Source: Mesorhizobium escarrei (GTDB taxonomy: Bacteria > Pseudomonadota > Alphaproteobacteria > Rhizobiales > Rhizobiaceae). From it: DNA of 64,000 bases. The stretch covers positions 333,148 through 397,147 of the forward strand of contig NZ_CAKXZT010000168.1 in the NCBI RefSeq assembly GCF_935825525.1, in the 5' to 3' direction. Below are positions 1 through 8,992 of the stretch, one piece after another. The notes under the pieces were generated by a model. That model saw nothing but the letters and a program-made list of their open reading frames with translations, was not told the origin of the DNA and ran no database searches. The position numbers and the translations under genes were made by a program. The first letter of the stretch is position 1, and every line of letters begins with the position of its first letter.

Positions 1-1968
1 GGCGTCGAACACGGTGGCGGTGTCGTCGATCCTGGTGTGGATTTCCCAGCCGAGTTCGCCGGCGAAGGACACACGCAGCAGCCTTGCCCAACGGCCGGCG
101 ATTGTCGTCTCCTGGTGCGTCAGCCAGGGCAGGGCAAGGTCGGCGGCGCAGACATCGGCGAGGATTTTTCGCGAATTGGGCCCGGCGAGGATTTGTGTCG
201 CGTATTCCTCGGTCCTGTCGACCAGCTTGAACGAGGCGTCCTTCGGCATGCACCATTTCAGCCACTCGAAATCATGCCACTGCGCCACTGCGGCGGTGAT
301 CAGCGTCATCAAATTCTCGTCGTGGCGCACGACAGACATTTCGGTGACGATGCGGCCCTTGTCGTCGGCAAAATAGACGAGGCCGATGCGGCCGGGTTTC
401 GGCACCAGCCCGGTGATCTGCTGGCTCAGCCATTCGGCAGCGCCAGGGCCATCGAGATCGAAGCGGGAAAAACCAGGCAGGTCCAAAATGCCGGCGGCAT
501 CGCGCACGGCGAGGCATTCTTCGCGGACGCGATGCTGCCAGGGCCCGTCGCGGCGGAAGGTCAGCGTCGCGGCTTCCGAGACGTCGTCGCCGGCTTGCGC
601 GTACCAGGTGGCGCGCTCCCAGCCATTGTAGGCGTCGAAGCAAGCGCCGAACGCCTTGATGCGATCATGGATCGGCGACAGTTTGCGGTCGCGGCCGGCC
701 GGCCAGGCATGACGCGGGAACTGGATGGCATATTCGTTGCCGTAGATCTCCATGCCCTTGGCGACGCAGTAATCCGGGGCCGAGGCAAAGCTGGTGAAGC
801 GGCGCGGATCGCAGGACCACATGTCCCATTCGGTCTGGCCTTCAGTCATCCACTCGGCCAGCACCTTGCCGGCCCCGCCGCCCTGGGCGATGCCGAAGGT
901 GAAGACGCAGGCCTCGAAGGCGTTCGGCACGCCGGGCATCGGGCCGATCAGCGGGTTGCCGTCAGGGGCATAGGGGATCGGGCCGTTGATGACCTTGGAC
1001 AGGCCGGCGGTGCCGAGTATCGGCACGCGGGCGACGGCATCGGCCAGATAGTCCTCGAGCCGGTCGAGATCGTCGGGGAACAGCTGGAACGAAAAATCGT
1101 CTGGCATCGAGTCGTTGTGGCCGACCCAATGCGCACGGCAATTGCGCTCATAGGGGCCGAGGTTCATGCCGTTCTTTTCCTGCCGCAGATAATAGGAGGT
1201 GTCGACGTCGCGCAGCAGCGGCAGTTTCTTGCCTTGCTCCATCGACCATGCGGCCAGTTCTGGGATTTCCTCGAACAAGATATATTGATGGCTCATCACC
1301 ATCATCGGCACGTCGCGGCCGAACATCCTGCCGACTTCGGCCGCACGGTAACCGGCGGCGTTGACGACGATCTCGCAGCGGATCTCGCCCTGCGCGGTCT
1401 CGACCACCCATTCGTCCTTGTCGCGGCGCACGCCGGTGGCCGGACAGAAGCGAATGATCTTCGCATCCAGATCGCGGGCGCCCTTGGCCAGCGCCTGGGT
1501 CAGCTGCGCCGGGTCGATGTCGCCGTCGCTCGGATCGTAGAGCGCGCCCTTCAGATCATGCGTTTCGATGAACGGGTAGCGGCGCTTGATCTCGTCGAGC
1601 CCGACCACATCGATGTCCATGCCCTGGTAGCGCCCCATGCCCTTGGCACGCCGGAACTCCTGCATGCGCTCGGCGGTATGGGCCAGCCTGAGCGAGCCGG
1701 TGACGTGGTAGTTCATGGGATAGCCGACCGCGTCGGCCAGCCCGCGATAGAGTTCCGTCGAATAGCGCTGCATGTTCATCAGCGACCATGACGAGGAGAA
1801 GGTCGGCACGTTGCCGGCCGCATGCCAGGTCGAGCCGGAGGTGAGCTCGTTCTTTTCCAGGAGCACGCAGTCGGTCCAGCCCGCTTTGGCGAGATGGTAG
1901 AGCGCCGACGCGCCAACGACACCGCCTCCAATGATCACCACACGTGCCGTGGTCGGCAAACCGGCCAT
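1..1968 (-). CDS. FAD-dependent dehydrogenase with GcvT domain (dimethylglycine/sarcosine dehydrogenase-like), 3' end outside window
   Basis: Only the first 656 codons are present; the frame is open to the window edge. The start ATG at 1966-1968 leads into a Rossmann dinucleotide motif (VVIIGGGVVGASALYHL), then LTSGSTWHAAG, the flavin-site signature of the dimethylglycine/sarcosine dehydrogenase family. Family members are about 800-860 residues, with an N-terminal DAO domain and a C-terminal GcvT/aminomethyltransferase domain that passes the oxidised methyl group to tetrahydrofolate, so roughly 150-200 residues are missing here. It lies 16 bp behind the XRE-cupin regulator on the same strand, so they are probably one operon. 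It is one of three paralogues in the window (others at 19778 and 51504). Substrate (dimethylglycine, sarcosine or another N-methyl amine) cannot be fixed from sequence. Confidence 0.85.
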   Translation of the reverse strand, partial: MAGLPTTARVVIIGGGVVGASALYHLAKAGWTDCVLLEKNELTSGSTWHAAGNVPTFSSSWSLMNMQRYSTELYRGLADAVGYPMNYHVTGSLRLAHTAERMQEFRRAKGMGRYQGMDIDVVGLDEIKRRYPFIETHDLKGALYDPSDGDIDPAQLTQALAKGARDLDAKIIRFCPATGVRRDKDEWVVETAQGEIRCEIVVNAAGYRAAEVGRMFGRDVPMMVMSHQYILFEEIPELAAWSMEQGKKLPLLRDVDTSYYLRQEKNGMNLGPYERNCRAHWVGHNDSMPDDFSFQLFPDDLDRLEDYLADAVARVPILGTAGLSKVINGPIPYAPDGNPLIGPMPGVPNAFEACVFTFGIAQGGGAGKVLAEWMTEGQTEWDMWSCDPRRFTSFASAPDYCVAKGMEIYGNEYAIQFPRHAWPAGRDRKLSPIHDRIKAFGACFDAYNGWERATWYAQAGDDVSEAATLTFRRDGPWQHRVREECLAVRDAAGILDLPGFSRFDLDGPGAAEWLSQQITGLVPKPGRIGLVYFADDKGRIVTEMSVVRHDENLMTLITAAVAQWHDFEWLKWCMPKDASFKLVDRTEEYATQILAGPNSRKILADVCAADLALPWLTHQETTIAGRWARLLRVSFAGELGWEIHTRIDDTATVFDA

Positions 1969-1984
1969 ATCCTTCTCCAGACCT

Positions 1985-2641
1985 CTAGTAGACAGGTGGC
2001 GAAACCACCCAGATGACTACCGCCGGCTCCGCACCGGGATTGCGCCAGCGGAACGGCTTGCCGTCGAAGCGAAAGGAGTCGCCTTCGCCAAGCTGGTGCC
2101 AGACGCCTGATATCTCGATGTCGAAGTTGCCGGAAGCGACATATCCGGCTTCCTCCGTCGGCCGGCGGGCTTCGACCTTCAGTTCAGCACCCGGCGCGAA
2201 GACCGAACGCAGCATCTCGAAGCTACCGCCGAGATCGGGCGAAAGAAGCTCCTCCACCAGGCCGGAATCGCTTGTGCCAAGCGTGCGGCGGCTGCCGGCG
2301 CGCACGACCACGCCGCGCTCGTTTTCGACGGGCACGTCGTGGCTGAAGAACAGGCTGACCGGCACGCCGAACAAGTCCGCGAAGGCTCTGAGATCGCTGA
2401 GCGACGGTATCGACAGGCCGCGCTCGACCTGACTGACCCAGCCGACCGAGCGACCGAGCTTCAGGCCGGTCTCGGCAAGCGTCAGCCCGCGCGCCCTGCG
2501 CAGCGTCCTGATATCGCCGGCCAGCAGCCGTTCGCGGTTTTCCTGCTCCGATCTGACGGCGGTTGAAGACAAAGCTTTTTTCTCGTGGTGAAAATGTCTC
2601 GGGGTGAAACCCCTTGGTGAAAAATTGGGGGTAAATTTCAT
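1985..2641 (-). CDS. XRE-family transcriptional regulator with C-terminal cupin domain
   Basis: 218 residues as called. An XRE helix-turn-helix occupies about residues 43-98 (IRTLRRARGLTLAETGLKLG, then SVGWVSQVERG), followed by a small cupin sensor domain to the C-terminus (EAGYVASGNFDIEISG, FRWRNPGAEPAVV). This architecture is common in regulators of amine and amino-acid catabolism, with the cupin binding the effector. It precedes the dehydrogenase at 1-1968 by 16 bp, so it probably controls that gene and itself. The start is uncertain: the called ATG lies inside a cluster of GTGAAA/TTTCA repeats that look like operators and has no good ribosome binding site. A downstream non-ATG start near 2570, just before the HTH, is a real alternative. 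Confidence 0.85.
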   Translation of the reverse strand: MKFTPNFSPRGFTPRHFHHEKKALSSTAVRSEQENRERLLAGDIRTLRRARGLTLAETGLKLGRSVGWVSQVERGLSIPSLSDLRAFADLFGVPVSLFFSHDVPVENERGVVVRAGSRRTLGTSDSGLVEELLSPDLGGSFEMLRSVFAPGAELKVEARRPTEEAGYVASGNFDIEISGVWHQLGEGDSFRFDGKPFRWRNPGAEPAVVIWVVSPPVY

Positions 2642-2680
2642 GAAGGGTCAGGTTCGTGAAAAAATCAAGACAATTTTCAT
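2588..2680. promoter_or_regulatory. Cluster of GTGAAA/TTTCA repeats, probable operator of the XRE-cupin regulator
   Basis: GTGAAA occurs at 2588, 2604, 2617 and 2656. TTTCA arms at 2636-2640 and 2674-2679 make two inverted repeats, TGAAA-N13-TTTCA (2618-2640) and TGAAAA-N11-TTTTCA (2657-2679). GGGGTGAAACCCC at 2601-2613 is a further small palindrome. The cluster overlaps the called start of the regulator. Autoregulation is inferred. Confidence 0.5.
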
Positions 2681-2824
2681 GGGGCCACAAGATTTGCTTG
2701 CACCGGTTTGGGGGTTCAGGCAAAGGCTCGGCCACGACGGCGAGTGAGGGCGCCCGATCGAGTGCTTGCGACAGAGGGCCACGCGTCCAATTGGACCCGC
2801 AATGGTGCTCTCTCAATTTGGATG

Positions 2825-2870
2825 GCGCATGATCCTTTCCGGAATCGATTCCGGTTTTCGGGTCACGCGC
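2825..2870. repeat. Dispersed Mesorhizobium-type palindromic repeat (GCGCATGATCC family), copy 1
   Basis: Imperfect palindrome GCGCATGATCCTTTCC...CGGTTTTCGGGTCACGCGC just upstream of the nitroreductase. The same element recurs at 12330-12376 and 19605-19653. Confidence 0.65.
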
Positions 2871-2882
2871 AAAGGGACGCCC

Positions 2883-3587
2883 ATGCTGGAAAACAGGACT
2901 AAGATTACGGATGGCGCGGCGATCGTCGACGAGGCGATCACGTCGCGCCGGTCGGTGCGGGCATTCCTGCCCGACATGGTCGACGACGAGACGATCCGCG
3001 CCATTCTCGCCGTTGCCGCGCGTGCGCCTTCGGGCACCAACATGCAGCCCTGGCGGGTCTACGTCACCAAGGGCGAGGTCAAGCAGCGGATCACCGATGC
3101 CATCCTCAACTCCGGCATCCGTGCCGAAAAGGCCGATTGGGACGAATATCGCTATTATCCCGACCAGTTCTTCGAACCTTATCTGACCCGGCGGCGGGCC
3201 AACGGCTTCGGTCTCTACAGCGTGCTCGGCATCGGCCGGCGCGAGGTCGACAGGATGCGCGCGCAGCACGACCGCAACTTCGTCTTCTTCGACGCGCCGG
3301 TCGGCATGATCTTCACCGTCGACCGGCGGCTGAACAAGGGCTCCTGGATCGATTGCGGCATGTTCCTGCAGAACATCATGGTGGCGGCGCGGGGCAGGGG
3401 CCTGCACACCTGCCCGCAGGCAGCCTTCGCGCCCTATCACAAGCAGATCAGGCCGGTGCTCAGCATTCCCGACGAGGAGATCGTCGTCTGCGGCATGGCA
3501 CTTGGCCGTGAAGACACATCCAAGCCCGAAAACGCGTTCCGCACCGATCGAGCGCCGCTGGAAGAGTGGGTGACGTTCGCCAGTTGA
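2883..3587 (+). CDS. Nitroreductase-family FMN oxidoreductase
   Basis: 234 residues, the usual length for the family. The N-terminus carries the FMN-site signature SRRSVRAFLPD, followed by ARAPSGTNMQPWRVYV; the C-terminal part has GLHTCPQAAFAPY and EEIVVCGMALG. These features fit an NAD(P)H-dependent FMN nitroreductase rather than BluB, which has a different lid region. The ATG at 2883 is preceded by AAAGGGA at good spacing; an upstream in-frame start at 2766 would run through the dispersed repeat and is rejected. It is transcribed convergently with soxG, with 32 bp between them. Natural substrate is unknown; no link to the neighbouring amine genes can be shown. Confidence 0.85.
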   Translation: MLENRTKITDGAAIVDEAITSRRSVRAFLPDMVDDETIRAILAVAARAPSGTNMQPWRVYVTKGEVKQRITDAILNSGIRAEKADWDEYRYYPDQFFEPYLTRRRANGFGLYSVLGIGRREVDRMRAQHDRNFVFFDAPVGMIFTVDRRLNKGSWIDCGMFLQNIMVAARGRGLHTCPQAAFAPYHKQIRPVLSIPDEEIVVCGMALGREDTSKPENAFRTDRAPLEEWVTFAS

Positions 3588-3619
3588 GGTGACGCCAGGT
3601 GACGACGTGCCGTCTCGGT

Positions 3620-4222
3620 CTACTGCACTTCGTAGCCGACTTCCTCACCGGCGTGGCAGAGTGCCTTCCAGAACGAGCGCGCGAACGAGCGGAACACATA
3701 GATGTCGAACTGGTCGGCGCCGGTGCGCTGGATCTGGGCGAAGACGTCGTGATGCATGGTCGAGCGGCCGGCACCGACCGGAAACGCCGGCAGCGCGAAG
3801 TCGATGGCGAAGAATTTTGCCAGCACCCATTCGGCCTTCGGCCCGGCGATGCGGATCGCGGTGCGGCCATGCGACAGGTCGGTCACCGTGCCGATCGCCG
3901 GGGTGACGACATTGGCAAAGGCCGATGCCAGGCCCTCGGCCTCGTCGACCACGGTGAATTTTCCGGGGGCAAAACCGAACGCCGACCTCGCGCCGTCGGT
4001 GCTGCCGGCGCCGGCGCCGTCGGGCAGCGCAAGGCCGGTGACGGTGCGGATGCCTGCTATCAACTCCTTCTCCCGGCCCGGCCAGGCAGCGAGCTGCAGG
4101 ATCGATCCCGGCCTGGTTTCGGAGAGGATGACCTCGATGCCGTGTTCGAAATCGCCATGCGAGCCGGTGCGCAGCTCCAGTTCAAGCGGTGCCGGCTCGA
4201 GAGGTGATTGGCGCTCAACCAT
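3620..4222 (-). CDS. soxG: Sarcosine oxidase gamma subunit
   Basis: 200 residues, the expected size for the gamma subunit of heterotetrameric sarcosine oxidase, a small GcvT-fold chain that packs on the alpha subunit. ATG at 4220-4222 overlaps the last 8 bp of soxA, so the two are translationally coupled; the longer open frame upstream is antisense/overlap noise. Recognisable segments are SHGRTAIRIAGPKAEWVLAK and the C-terminal DIYVFRSFARSFWKAL. It is the last gene of soxBDAG, where the enzyme oxidises sarcosine to glycine with transfer of the methyl carbon to tetrahydrofolate or release as formaldehyde, reducing O2 to H2O2. Confidence 0.93.
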   Translation of the reverse strand: MVERQSPLEPAPLELELRTGSHGDFEHGIEVILSETRPGSILQLAAWPGREKELIAGIRTVTGLALPDGAGAGSTDGARSAFGFAPGKFTVVDEAEGLASAFANVVTPAIGTVTDLSHGRTAIRIAGPKAEWVLAKFFAIDFALPAFPVGAGRSTMHHDVFAQIQRTGADQFDIYVFRSFARSFWKALCHAGEEVGYEVQ

Positions 4223-7208
4223 GCATGCGGCTCCCGTCCGGATCAAAGAAGTGGTTGGAGACGATCTCGAGCGGGCCGAACCGGTTGCGCAGGGGATCGG
4301 AGATATGGGCGCGCGTGCCGCGCCGTACCTTGCCGTCCTTGACCAAAGCGAGCGCGATGTACTTGCCGAGTGCCGGCGAATAACAGCAAGCGGTGATGTG
4401 GCCGATGGAATCGTGCGGGTTGGCTTCGTCAAGCGCCTCGACGATGTGCCCGCCGCCGTTGAGCGGCTGGTTGTCCAGCGAAATCAGGCCGACGAGTTCC
4501 AGACGGCCGGGCGCAATCAGGCCCTCGCGATCCATCATCGCCGAGCCGATGAAGGGCTTCTTCTTGGACAGCATCCAGTCGAGATGCAGGTCGCGCGCCG
4601 TGGTGCGGCCGTCGATCTCGGCGCCAGTGACGTGGCCTTTCTCGATGCGCATCGTGCCCAGCGCCTCAAGCCCGTAAGTCACCAGTCCGAACGGCTTGCC
4701 GGCTTCGATCAACGCTTCCCAGACATGGGTGCCGTAGCCGGCGCCGGAGTAAACTTCGAAGGCCATTTCGCCTGAGAAGGAAAGCCGGCAGATCATCACC
4801 GGCACGCCTGATATCTTGCCGTGCACGATGCCCATGAAAGGCAAGGTGGCGTTGTCTACCGCTGTTCCGGTGACGCAAGCGGCAAGAATGGCTCGCGCCT
4901 TTGGCCCGCCGATGGCGGCACCCGCCCATTCGTCGGTCACCGAGGTGACGTGGACCTTCAGCTCCGGCCAGATGACGTCGAGGAAATATTCCAGATGCTG
5001 CATCACCTTGCCGGCATTGGCCGTGGTGGTGGTCATCAAAAAGTCCTGTTCGCCGAGCCGCCATGTCGTGCCGTCGTCGAAGGCGAGGCCGTCCTCGCGC
5101 AGCATCAGCCCGTAGCGGGCCTTGCCGACGGCCAGCGTCGAGAACATGTTGGTGTAAACCCGGTCGAGGAATTCCGCCGCGTCCGGACCCTGTACGGCGA
5201 TCTTGCCCAGTGTCGAGACATCGACGATGCCGGCGCTCTCGCGCGTCGTCCTGGCTTCGCGCACATAGGCCTGCTCGATCGTCTCGCCTGAAAGCCCGTA
5301 GATCATCGGGCGATACCAGAGGCCGGCCGAATACATGGTCGCGCCGTTAGCGACGTGCCAGTCATGCATCGGCGTCAGCCGTTCGGGCCTCAGGTCGCCG
5401 AAACGCTCGGCGGCCAGCGAGCCGATCGACACGGCCGAAAAAGGCGGACGAAAACGGGTCGTACCGACTTCGGGGATCGGCTTGCCCAACGCTTCGGCCA
5501 TGATGGCTAGGCCGGCTATGTTAGAGCTCTTGCCCTGGTCGGTCGCCATGCCGAGCGTTGTGTAGCGCTTCAGATGCTCGACCGAGATGAAGCCTTCGCG
5601 ATGCGCAAGCCGCACATCCTCCGCGGTCACGTCGTGCTGGAAATCGACGAAGCTTTCTCCATCGGCCCTGATCTCGAACACCGGTGCCGGATCGGGATCG
5701 CCTGGGACGGCTTCAACGACCGGTAGGGCGGCTGGCGTACCCGTTCCACCCGCCGCGGAAAGGCCGGCGGCGCGGCCTTCGGCGATTGCCTCGGCGGTGG
5801 AAAAGCTGCCGGTGAAGGCGCCGGCGCCAATCCATCGCTGCGTCGCCTTCGGTGGCAGGAAGGCCTGCAACGCCTCGTTCCATTCCGCCTTGGCGCCGGC
5901 CTGGCTGGCCAGATGGATGGTCGGCGACCAGCCTGCCGACATCAGCAGGCAGTCGGCTTGAATGCTGCGCGTGTCGCCGGCAAGCGCGCCGTTGGCCATG
6001 TCGAAGCGCTGCACCTTGACGCCGGACAGCGCCTTGCCGCCTTCGGTGGCGACCACGGCGTGACCGGAAAGGATCTTGGCTTCCGCTTCATCGGCGAATT
6101 CGCGCATCTCGCTCGAAAGCTCCGGCCGCACGTCGACGATGGCGACAATCGCCGCACCGGCCTTCTTCAGCGCCAGGGCGGAGCGATAGGCGCTGTCATT
6201 GTTGGTGAAGAGCGCGATCCTATTGCCCGCCAGAACGCCATACTCATTGGCGTAGCGCTCGGCGGCATGCGCCAGCATCACACCCGGCCGATCGTTGCCC
6301 GGAAACACCAGCGGCCGCTCCAAGGAGCCGGTGGCCAGCACCACCGATTTGGCGCGGATTATCCAGTAGCGATGGCGCGGTTCGCCCTTGCCGGGCCTCT
6401 CCTTATGGTCGGTTACCCGTTCGAGTGCGGCGAGCGTGTTGCCGTCGTAATAGCCCCAGACCGTGGTGCGCGGCAGCAGGCGGACATTGTCATAGCCTTC
6501 GAGCTGGCCGGCGGCTCGCGCTGCCCAGTCGGCCGCGGGCATGCCGTCGATCGTCTCGCCCGACCAGTTGGCCGAGCCGCCGAAATGCGGTTCGAGCTCG
6601 CTGAGGATGACACGCGCGCCCTGATCGGCGGCTGCCCTGGCGGCCATCAGCCCGGCCGGACCGGAACCGACCACCAGCACATCGCAGAAGGCGTTCATCC
6701 GCTCGTAACGTGCCGTGTCGGCAGCGGTCCCGGCGCGGCCGAGACCGGCGGCGCGACGGATGAAATGCTCGCAGAACATCCAGAAACGCGTGTTTTTCAG
6801 CGGGCCGATCGCGGGTCCCATGAAGGTCTTGTAATAGAAGCCGGCGGACAGAAGCTTACCGCCGAGCTGGTTGGCGGCGCTGATATCCCAGGCCAGCGAT
6901 GGAAAGCGGTTCTGGCTGACAGCGGTCAGCCCATCATAGATCTCGACCATGGTCGCGGCGATGTTCGGCTCGCGAACCTCGCCGCGCAACACCGTCACCA
7001 GGGCGTTCGGTTCCTCGACGCCTGATGTCAGCACGCCGCGCGGACGGTGATATTTGAACGAGCGCCCGAACAGGGTGACGCCATTGGCCAGCAGCGCCGA
7101 GGCAAGCGTGTCGCCGGCATGGCCGGTGTAAGGCGTGCCGTCGAAGGTGAACCGGATGGTTCGCAGTCGGTCGATCCGGCCACCGGCATCGGTGCGGCGC
7201 GGGCTCAT
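4215..7208 (-). CDS. soxA: Sarcosine oxidase alpha subunit
   Basis: 997 residues, matching the roughly 1000-residue alpha chain. Order of domains: N-terminal ferredoxin-like fold (FDGTPYTGHAGDTLASALLA, about residues 20-110), FAD/NAD-binding domain beginning near residue 175 (DVLVVGSGPAGLMAARAA), and a C-terminal GcvT-like folate domain from about residue 600 (ARTTRESAGIVDVSTLGKIA). The folate domain takes the methylene group produced by oxidation of sarcosine. It starts 4 bp inside the end of soxD and overlaps soxG by 8 bp, a tight operon. No frameshift or missing motif is seen. Confidence 0.97.
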   Translation of the reverse strand: MSPRRTDAGGRIDRLRTIRFTFDGTPYTGHAGDTLASALLANGVTLFGRSFKYHRPRGVLTSGVEEPNALVTVLRGEVREPNIAATMVEIYDGLTAVSQNRFPSLAWDISAANQLGGKLLSAGFYYKTFMGPAIGPLKNTRFWMFCEHFIRRAAGLGRAGTAADTARYERMNAFCDVLVVGSGPAGLMAARAAADQGARVILSELEPHFGGSANWSGETIDGMPAADWAARAAGQLEGYDNVRLLPRTTVWGYYDGNTLAALERVTDHKERPGKGEPRHRYWIIRAKSVVLATGSLERPLVFPGNDRPGVMLAHAAERYANEYGVLAGNRIALFTNNDSAYRSALALKKAGAAIVAIVDVRPELSSEMREFADEAEAKILSGHAVVATEGGKALSGVKVQRFDMANGALAGDTRSIQADCLLMSAGWSPTIHLASQAGAKAEWNEALQAFLPPKATQRWIGAGAFTGSFSTAEAIAEGRAAGLSAAGGTGTPAALPVVEAVPGDPDPAPVFEIRADGESFVDFQHDVTAEDVRLAHREGFISVEHLKRYTTLGMATDQGKSSNIAGLAIMAEALGKPIPEVGTTRFRPPFSAVSIGSLAAERFGDLRPERLTPMHDWHVANGATMYSAGLWYRPMIYGLSGETIEQAYVREARTTRESAGIVDVSTLGKIAVQGPDAAEFLDRVYTNMFSTLAVGKARYGLMLREDGLAFDDGTTWRLGEQDFLMTTTTANAGKVMQHLEYFLDVIWPELKVHVTSVTDEWAGAAIGGPKARAILAACVTGTAVDNATLPFMGIVHGKISGVPVMICRLSFSGEMAFEVYSGAGYGTHVWEALIEAGKPFGLVTYGLEALGTMRIEKGHVTGAEIDGRTTARDLHLDWMLSKKKPFIGSAMMDREGLIAPGRLELVGLISLDNQPLNGGGHIVEALDEANPHDSIGHITACCYSPALGKYIALALVKDGKVRRGTRAHISDPLRNRFGPLEIVSNHFFDPDGSRMHG

Positions 7209-7501
7209 AGCTTGCCCTCCGCCTTGTGCCGAGCCGCGACTTTGTGGTCGCCGCGCGTGAACGCGACGCTGGAGATCTCGTGTGTCAGCGTGTTGCGAAC
7301 GACCCTGAGATGGGCGCGGCAGCCGCCGGAATGCTGCCAGATCTCGTTGTGGTCACCCGCCGGGTTCAATCGGTCATAGACATAGGCGTTCCAGGCATCG
7401 AGGTCCTGCGAGGCAGGTTGGGGGCGCTCACGGTTGCCATCACCCTGATAGGTGAACTCGATGACGTCGCGCGGGCCGCAATAGGGGCAGGTAATCAGCA
7501 T
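7205..7501 (-). CDS. soxD: Sarcosine oxidase delta subunit
   Basis: 98 residues, typical of the small zinc-binding delta subunit. The zinc ligands are visible: C5 and C8 in CPYCG, then H57 and C61 in QHSGGC, the same C-x2-C...H-x3-C layout known from heterotetrameric sarcosine oxidases. It lies 11 bp after soxB and overlaps soxA by 4 bp. Confidence 0.95.
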   Translation of the reverse strand: MLITCPYCGPRDVIEFTYQGDGNRERPQPASQDLDAWNAYVYDRLNPAGDHNEIWQHSGGCRAHLRVVRNTLTHEISSVAFTRGDHKVAARHKAEGKL

Positions 7502-7512
7502 CGAGTTCCTAC

Positions 7513-8772
7513 CTAATGCAGCCGCGGCGTCGCGCCCTGGCCCTTGTCGTCGATCACCAGGCCGCGATGGAAGCGATCCAGCGTGAAGGGCGCGTTGATG
7601 TCGTGCGGTTCATCCTTGGCGATGGTCCAGGCAAAGCACCAGCCGGAGGCCGGCGTCGCCTTGAAGCCGCCGTAGCACCAGCCGCAGTTGAGATACATGC
7701 CCGGCAGCGGGCCGGTGGCGATGATCGGCGAGCCGTCCATCGACATGTCGCAGACCCCGCCCCAGTTGCGCAGCATACGAACGCGGGCGAGACCCGGAAA
7801 CAGCGCCAGCATCTCGCTCATCACCTCATCGACAACAGGCAAACTGCCGCGCTGGGCGTAGCTGTTGTAGCCGTCGAGATCGCCGCCATAGACAAGGCCG
7901 CCCTTGTCCGACTGCGACATATAGAAATGGCCCATGCCGAAAGTCAGGACCGTGTTGATGAACGGCTTCAGCGATTCCGTCACGAAGGCCTGCAGCACGT
8001 GGCTCTCGATCGGCATCGTATCGATGCCGGCGAGCCGCACGACTTGCCCAGTGCTGCCGGCCACCGCGACCGCCACCTTCCTGGCGCGGACCTCGCCGCG
8101 CGAGGTCGTGACGCCGGTGATGCGGTCACCGTCGCGCAGGAAGCCGGTGACCTCGCAATTCTCGATGATGTCGACGCCACGGCGGTCGGCGCCGCGCGCA
8201 TAGCCCCAGGCGACGGCATCGTGGCGGGCGGTGCCGGCGCGCCGTTGCATCAGGCCGCCGACGATTGGGAAGCGCGCCGTGGCGGAGACGTCCAGGGCCG
8301 GCACCAGGCGCGCGATCTCGGCCGTGGTCATCAGTTCGGCGTCGACGCCGAGATGGCGCATGGCGTTGCCGCGACGAGCAAAATCGTCGAGCTGGGCCGG
8401 CGTGTGCGCGAGGTTGAGGCAGCCGCGCTGCGAGAACATGACGTTGTAGTTAAGATCGTGCGACAGGTTCTCCCAAAGCTTCATCGAATGTTCGTAGAAG
8501 CGCGTGTTGGCAGGCAGCAGGTAGTTGGAGCGGACGGCTGTCGTGTTACGGCCGACATTGCCGGAGCCGAGCCAGCCCTTTTCCAGCACCGCGACGTTGG
8601 TGATGCCGTGCTCCTTGGCGAGATAATAGGCGGTCGACAGGCCGTGGCCGCCGCCGCCGATGATTATCACGTCATAGGACGCCTTCGGGTCCGGCTTGCG
8701 CCAGGCTGGTTTCCAGTCCTTGTTGCCGGTCAGCGCATTTTTGAGAAGTGAAAAGGCCGAATATTCCGCCAT
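7513..8772 (-). CDS. soxB: Sarcosine oxidase beta subunit
   Basis: 419 residues, first gene of soxBDAG. DAO-family flavoprotein with an N-terminal dinucleotide motif (YDVIIIGGGGHGLSTAYYLA) and the segment GTARHDAVAWGYARGAD, whose histidine corresponds to the covalent FMN attachment site of the family. This subunit carries the sarcosine oxidation site. Directly upstream of the ATG are three abutting 20-bp tandem repeats (8774-8833) that include the ribosome-binding region. In Pseudomonas this operon is activated by GbdR; a GbdR-like regulator lies at 23497-24498. Confidence 0.97.
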   Translation of the reverse strand: MAEYSAFSLLKNALTGNKDWKPAWRKPDPKASYDVIIIGGGGHGLSTAYYLAKEHGITNVAVLEKGWLGSGNVGRNTTAVRSNYLLPANTRFYEHSMKLWENLSHDLNYNVMFSQRGCLNLAHTPAQLDDFARRGNAMRHLGVDAELMTTAEIARLVPALDVSATARFPIVGGLMQRRAGTARHDAVAWGYARGADRRGVDIIENCEVTGFLRDGDRITGVTTSRGEVRARKVAVAVAGSTGQVVRLAGIDTMPIESHVLQAFVTESLKPFINTVLTFGMGHFYMSQSDKGGLVYGGDLDGYNSYAQRGSLPVVDEVMSEMLALFPGLARVRMLRNWGGVCDMSMDGSPIIATGPLPGMYLNCGWCYGGFKATPASGWCFAWTIAKDEPHDINAPFTLDRFHRGLVIDDKGQGATPRLH

Positions 8773-8773
8773 T

Positions 8774-8833
8774 CTTTTTGTTATCCGTTCTGGCTTTTTG
8801 TTGTCCGTTCCGGCTTTTCATCATCCGTTCTGG
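8774..8833 (-). repeat. Three tandem 20-bp repeats in the soxB leader
   Basis: Units 8774-8793, 8794-8813 and 8814-8833 abut exactly. On the gene strand the consensus is CCAGAACGGATAACAAAAAG, with 3-5 differences between units. The last unit ends one base before the soxB ATG, so it forms the translation initiation region. Function is unknown: tandem regulator sites or a leader control element are both possible. Confidence 0.75.
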
Positions 8834-8992
8834 GCGATGCGGCACATTATAGAGCAGGCCGCTGCCACAAAGCCAATATTGCGCCATCGCTTTTCGACTG
8901 GCCGACTCCGAAATCGGCGGGCAGAGCGGGACGGCTTGCTCCCTGGTATGAGCGTCTTTATCAAGGGCGAGCTTTAGAACGCCTTACCGTCT

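Noticed and set aside
37..1791. Long open frame on the plus strand opposite the first dehydrogenase
   Set aside because: High-GC antisense shadow; His/Ala/Gly/Arg-rich with no domain, while the minus strand encodes a clear FAD/GcvT protein.
2223..3440. 405-codon minus-strand frame across the XRE gene and nitroreductase
   Set aside because: Overlaps two recognised genes in other frames, has shadow composition and runs through a dispersed repeat.
2883..3587. BluB (dimethylbenzimidazole synthase) for the corrinoid system
   Set aside because: The FMN-site and C-terminal motifs fit a general nitroreductase; no BluB lid motif was seen.
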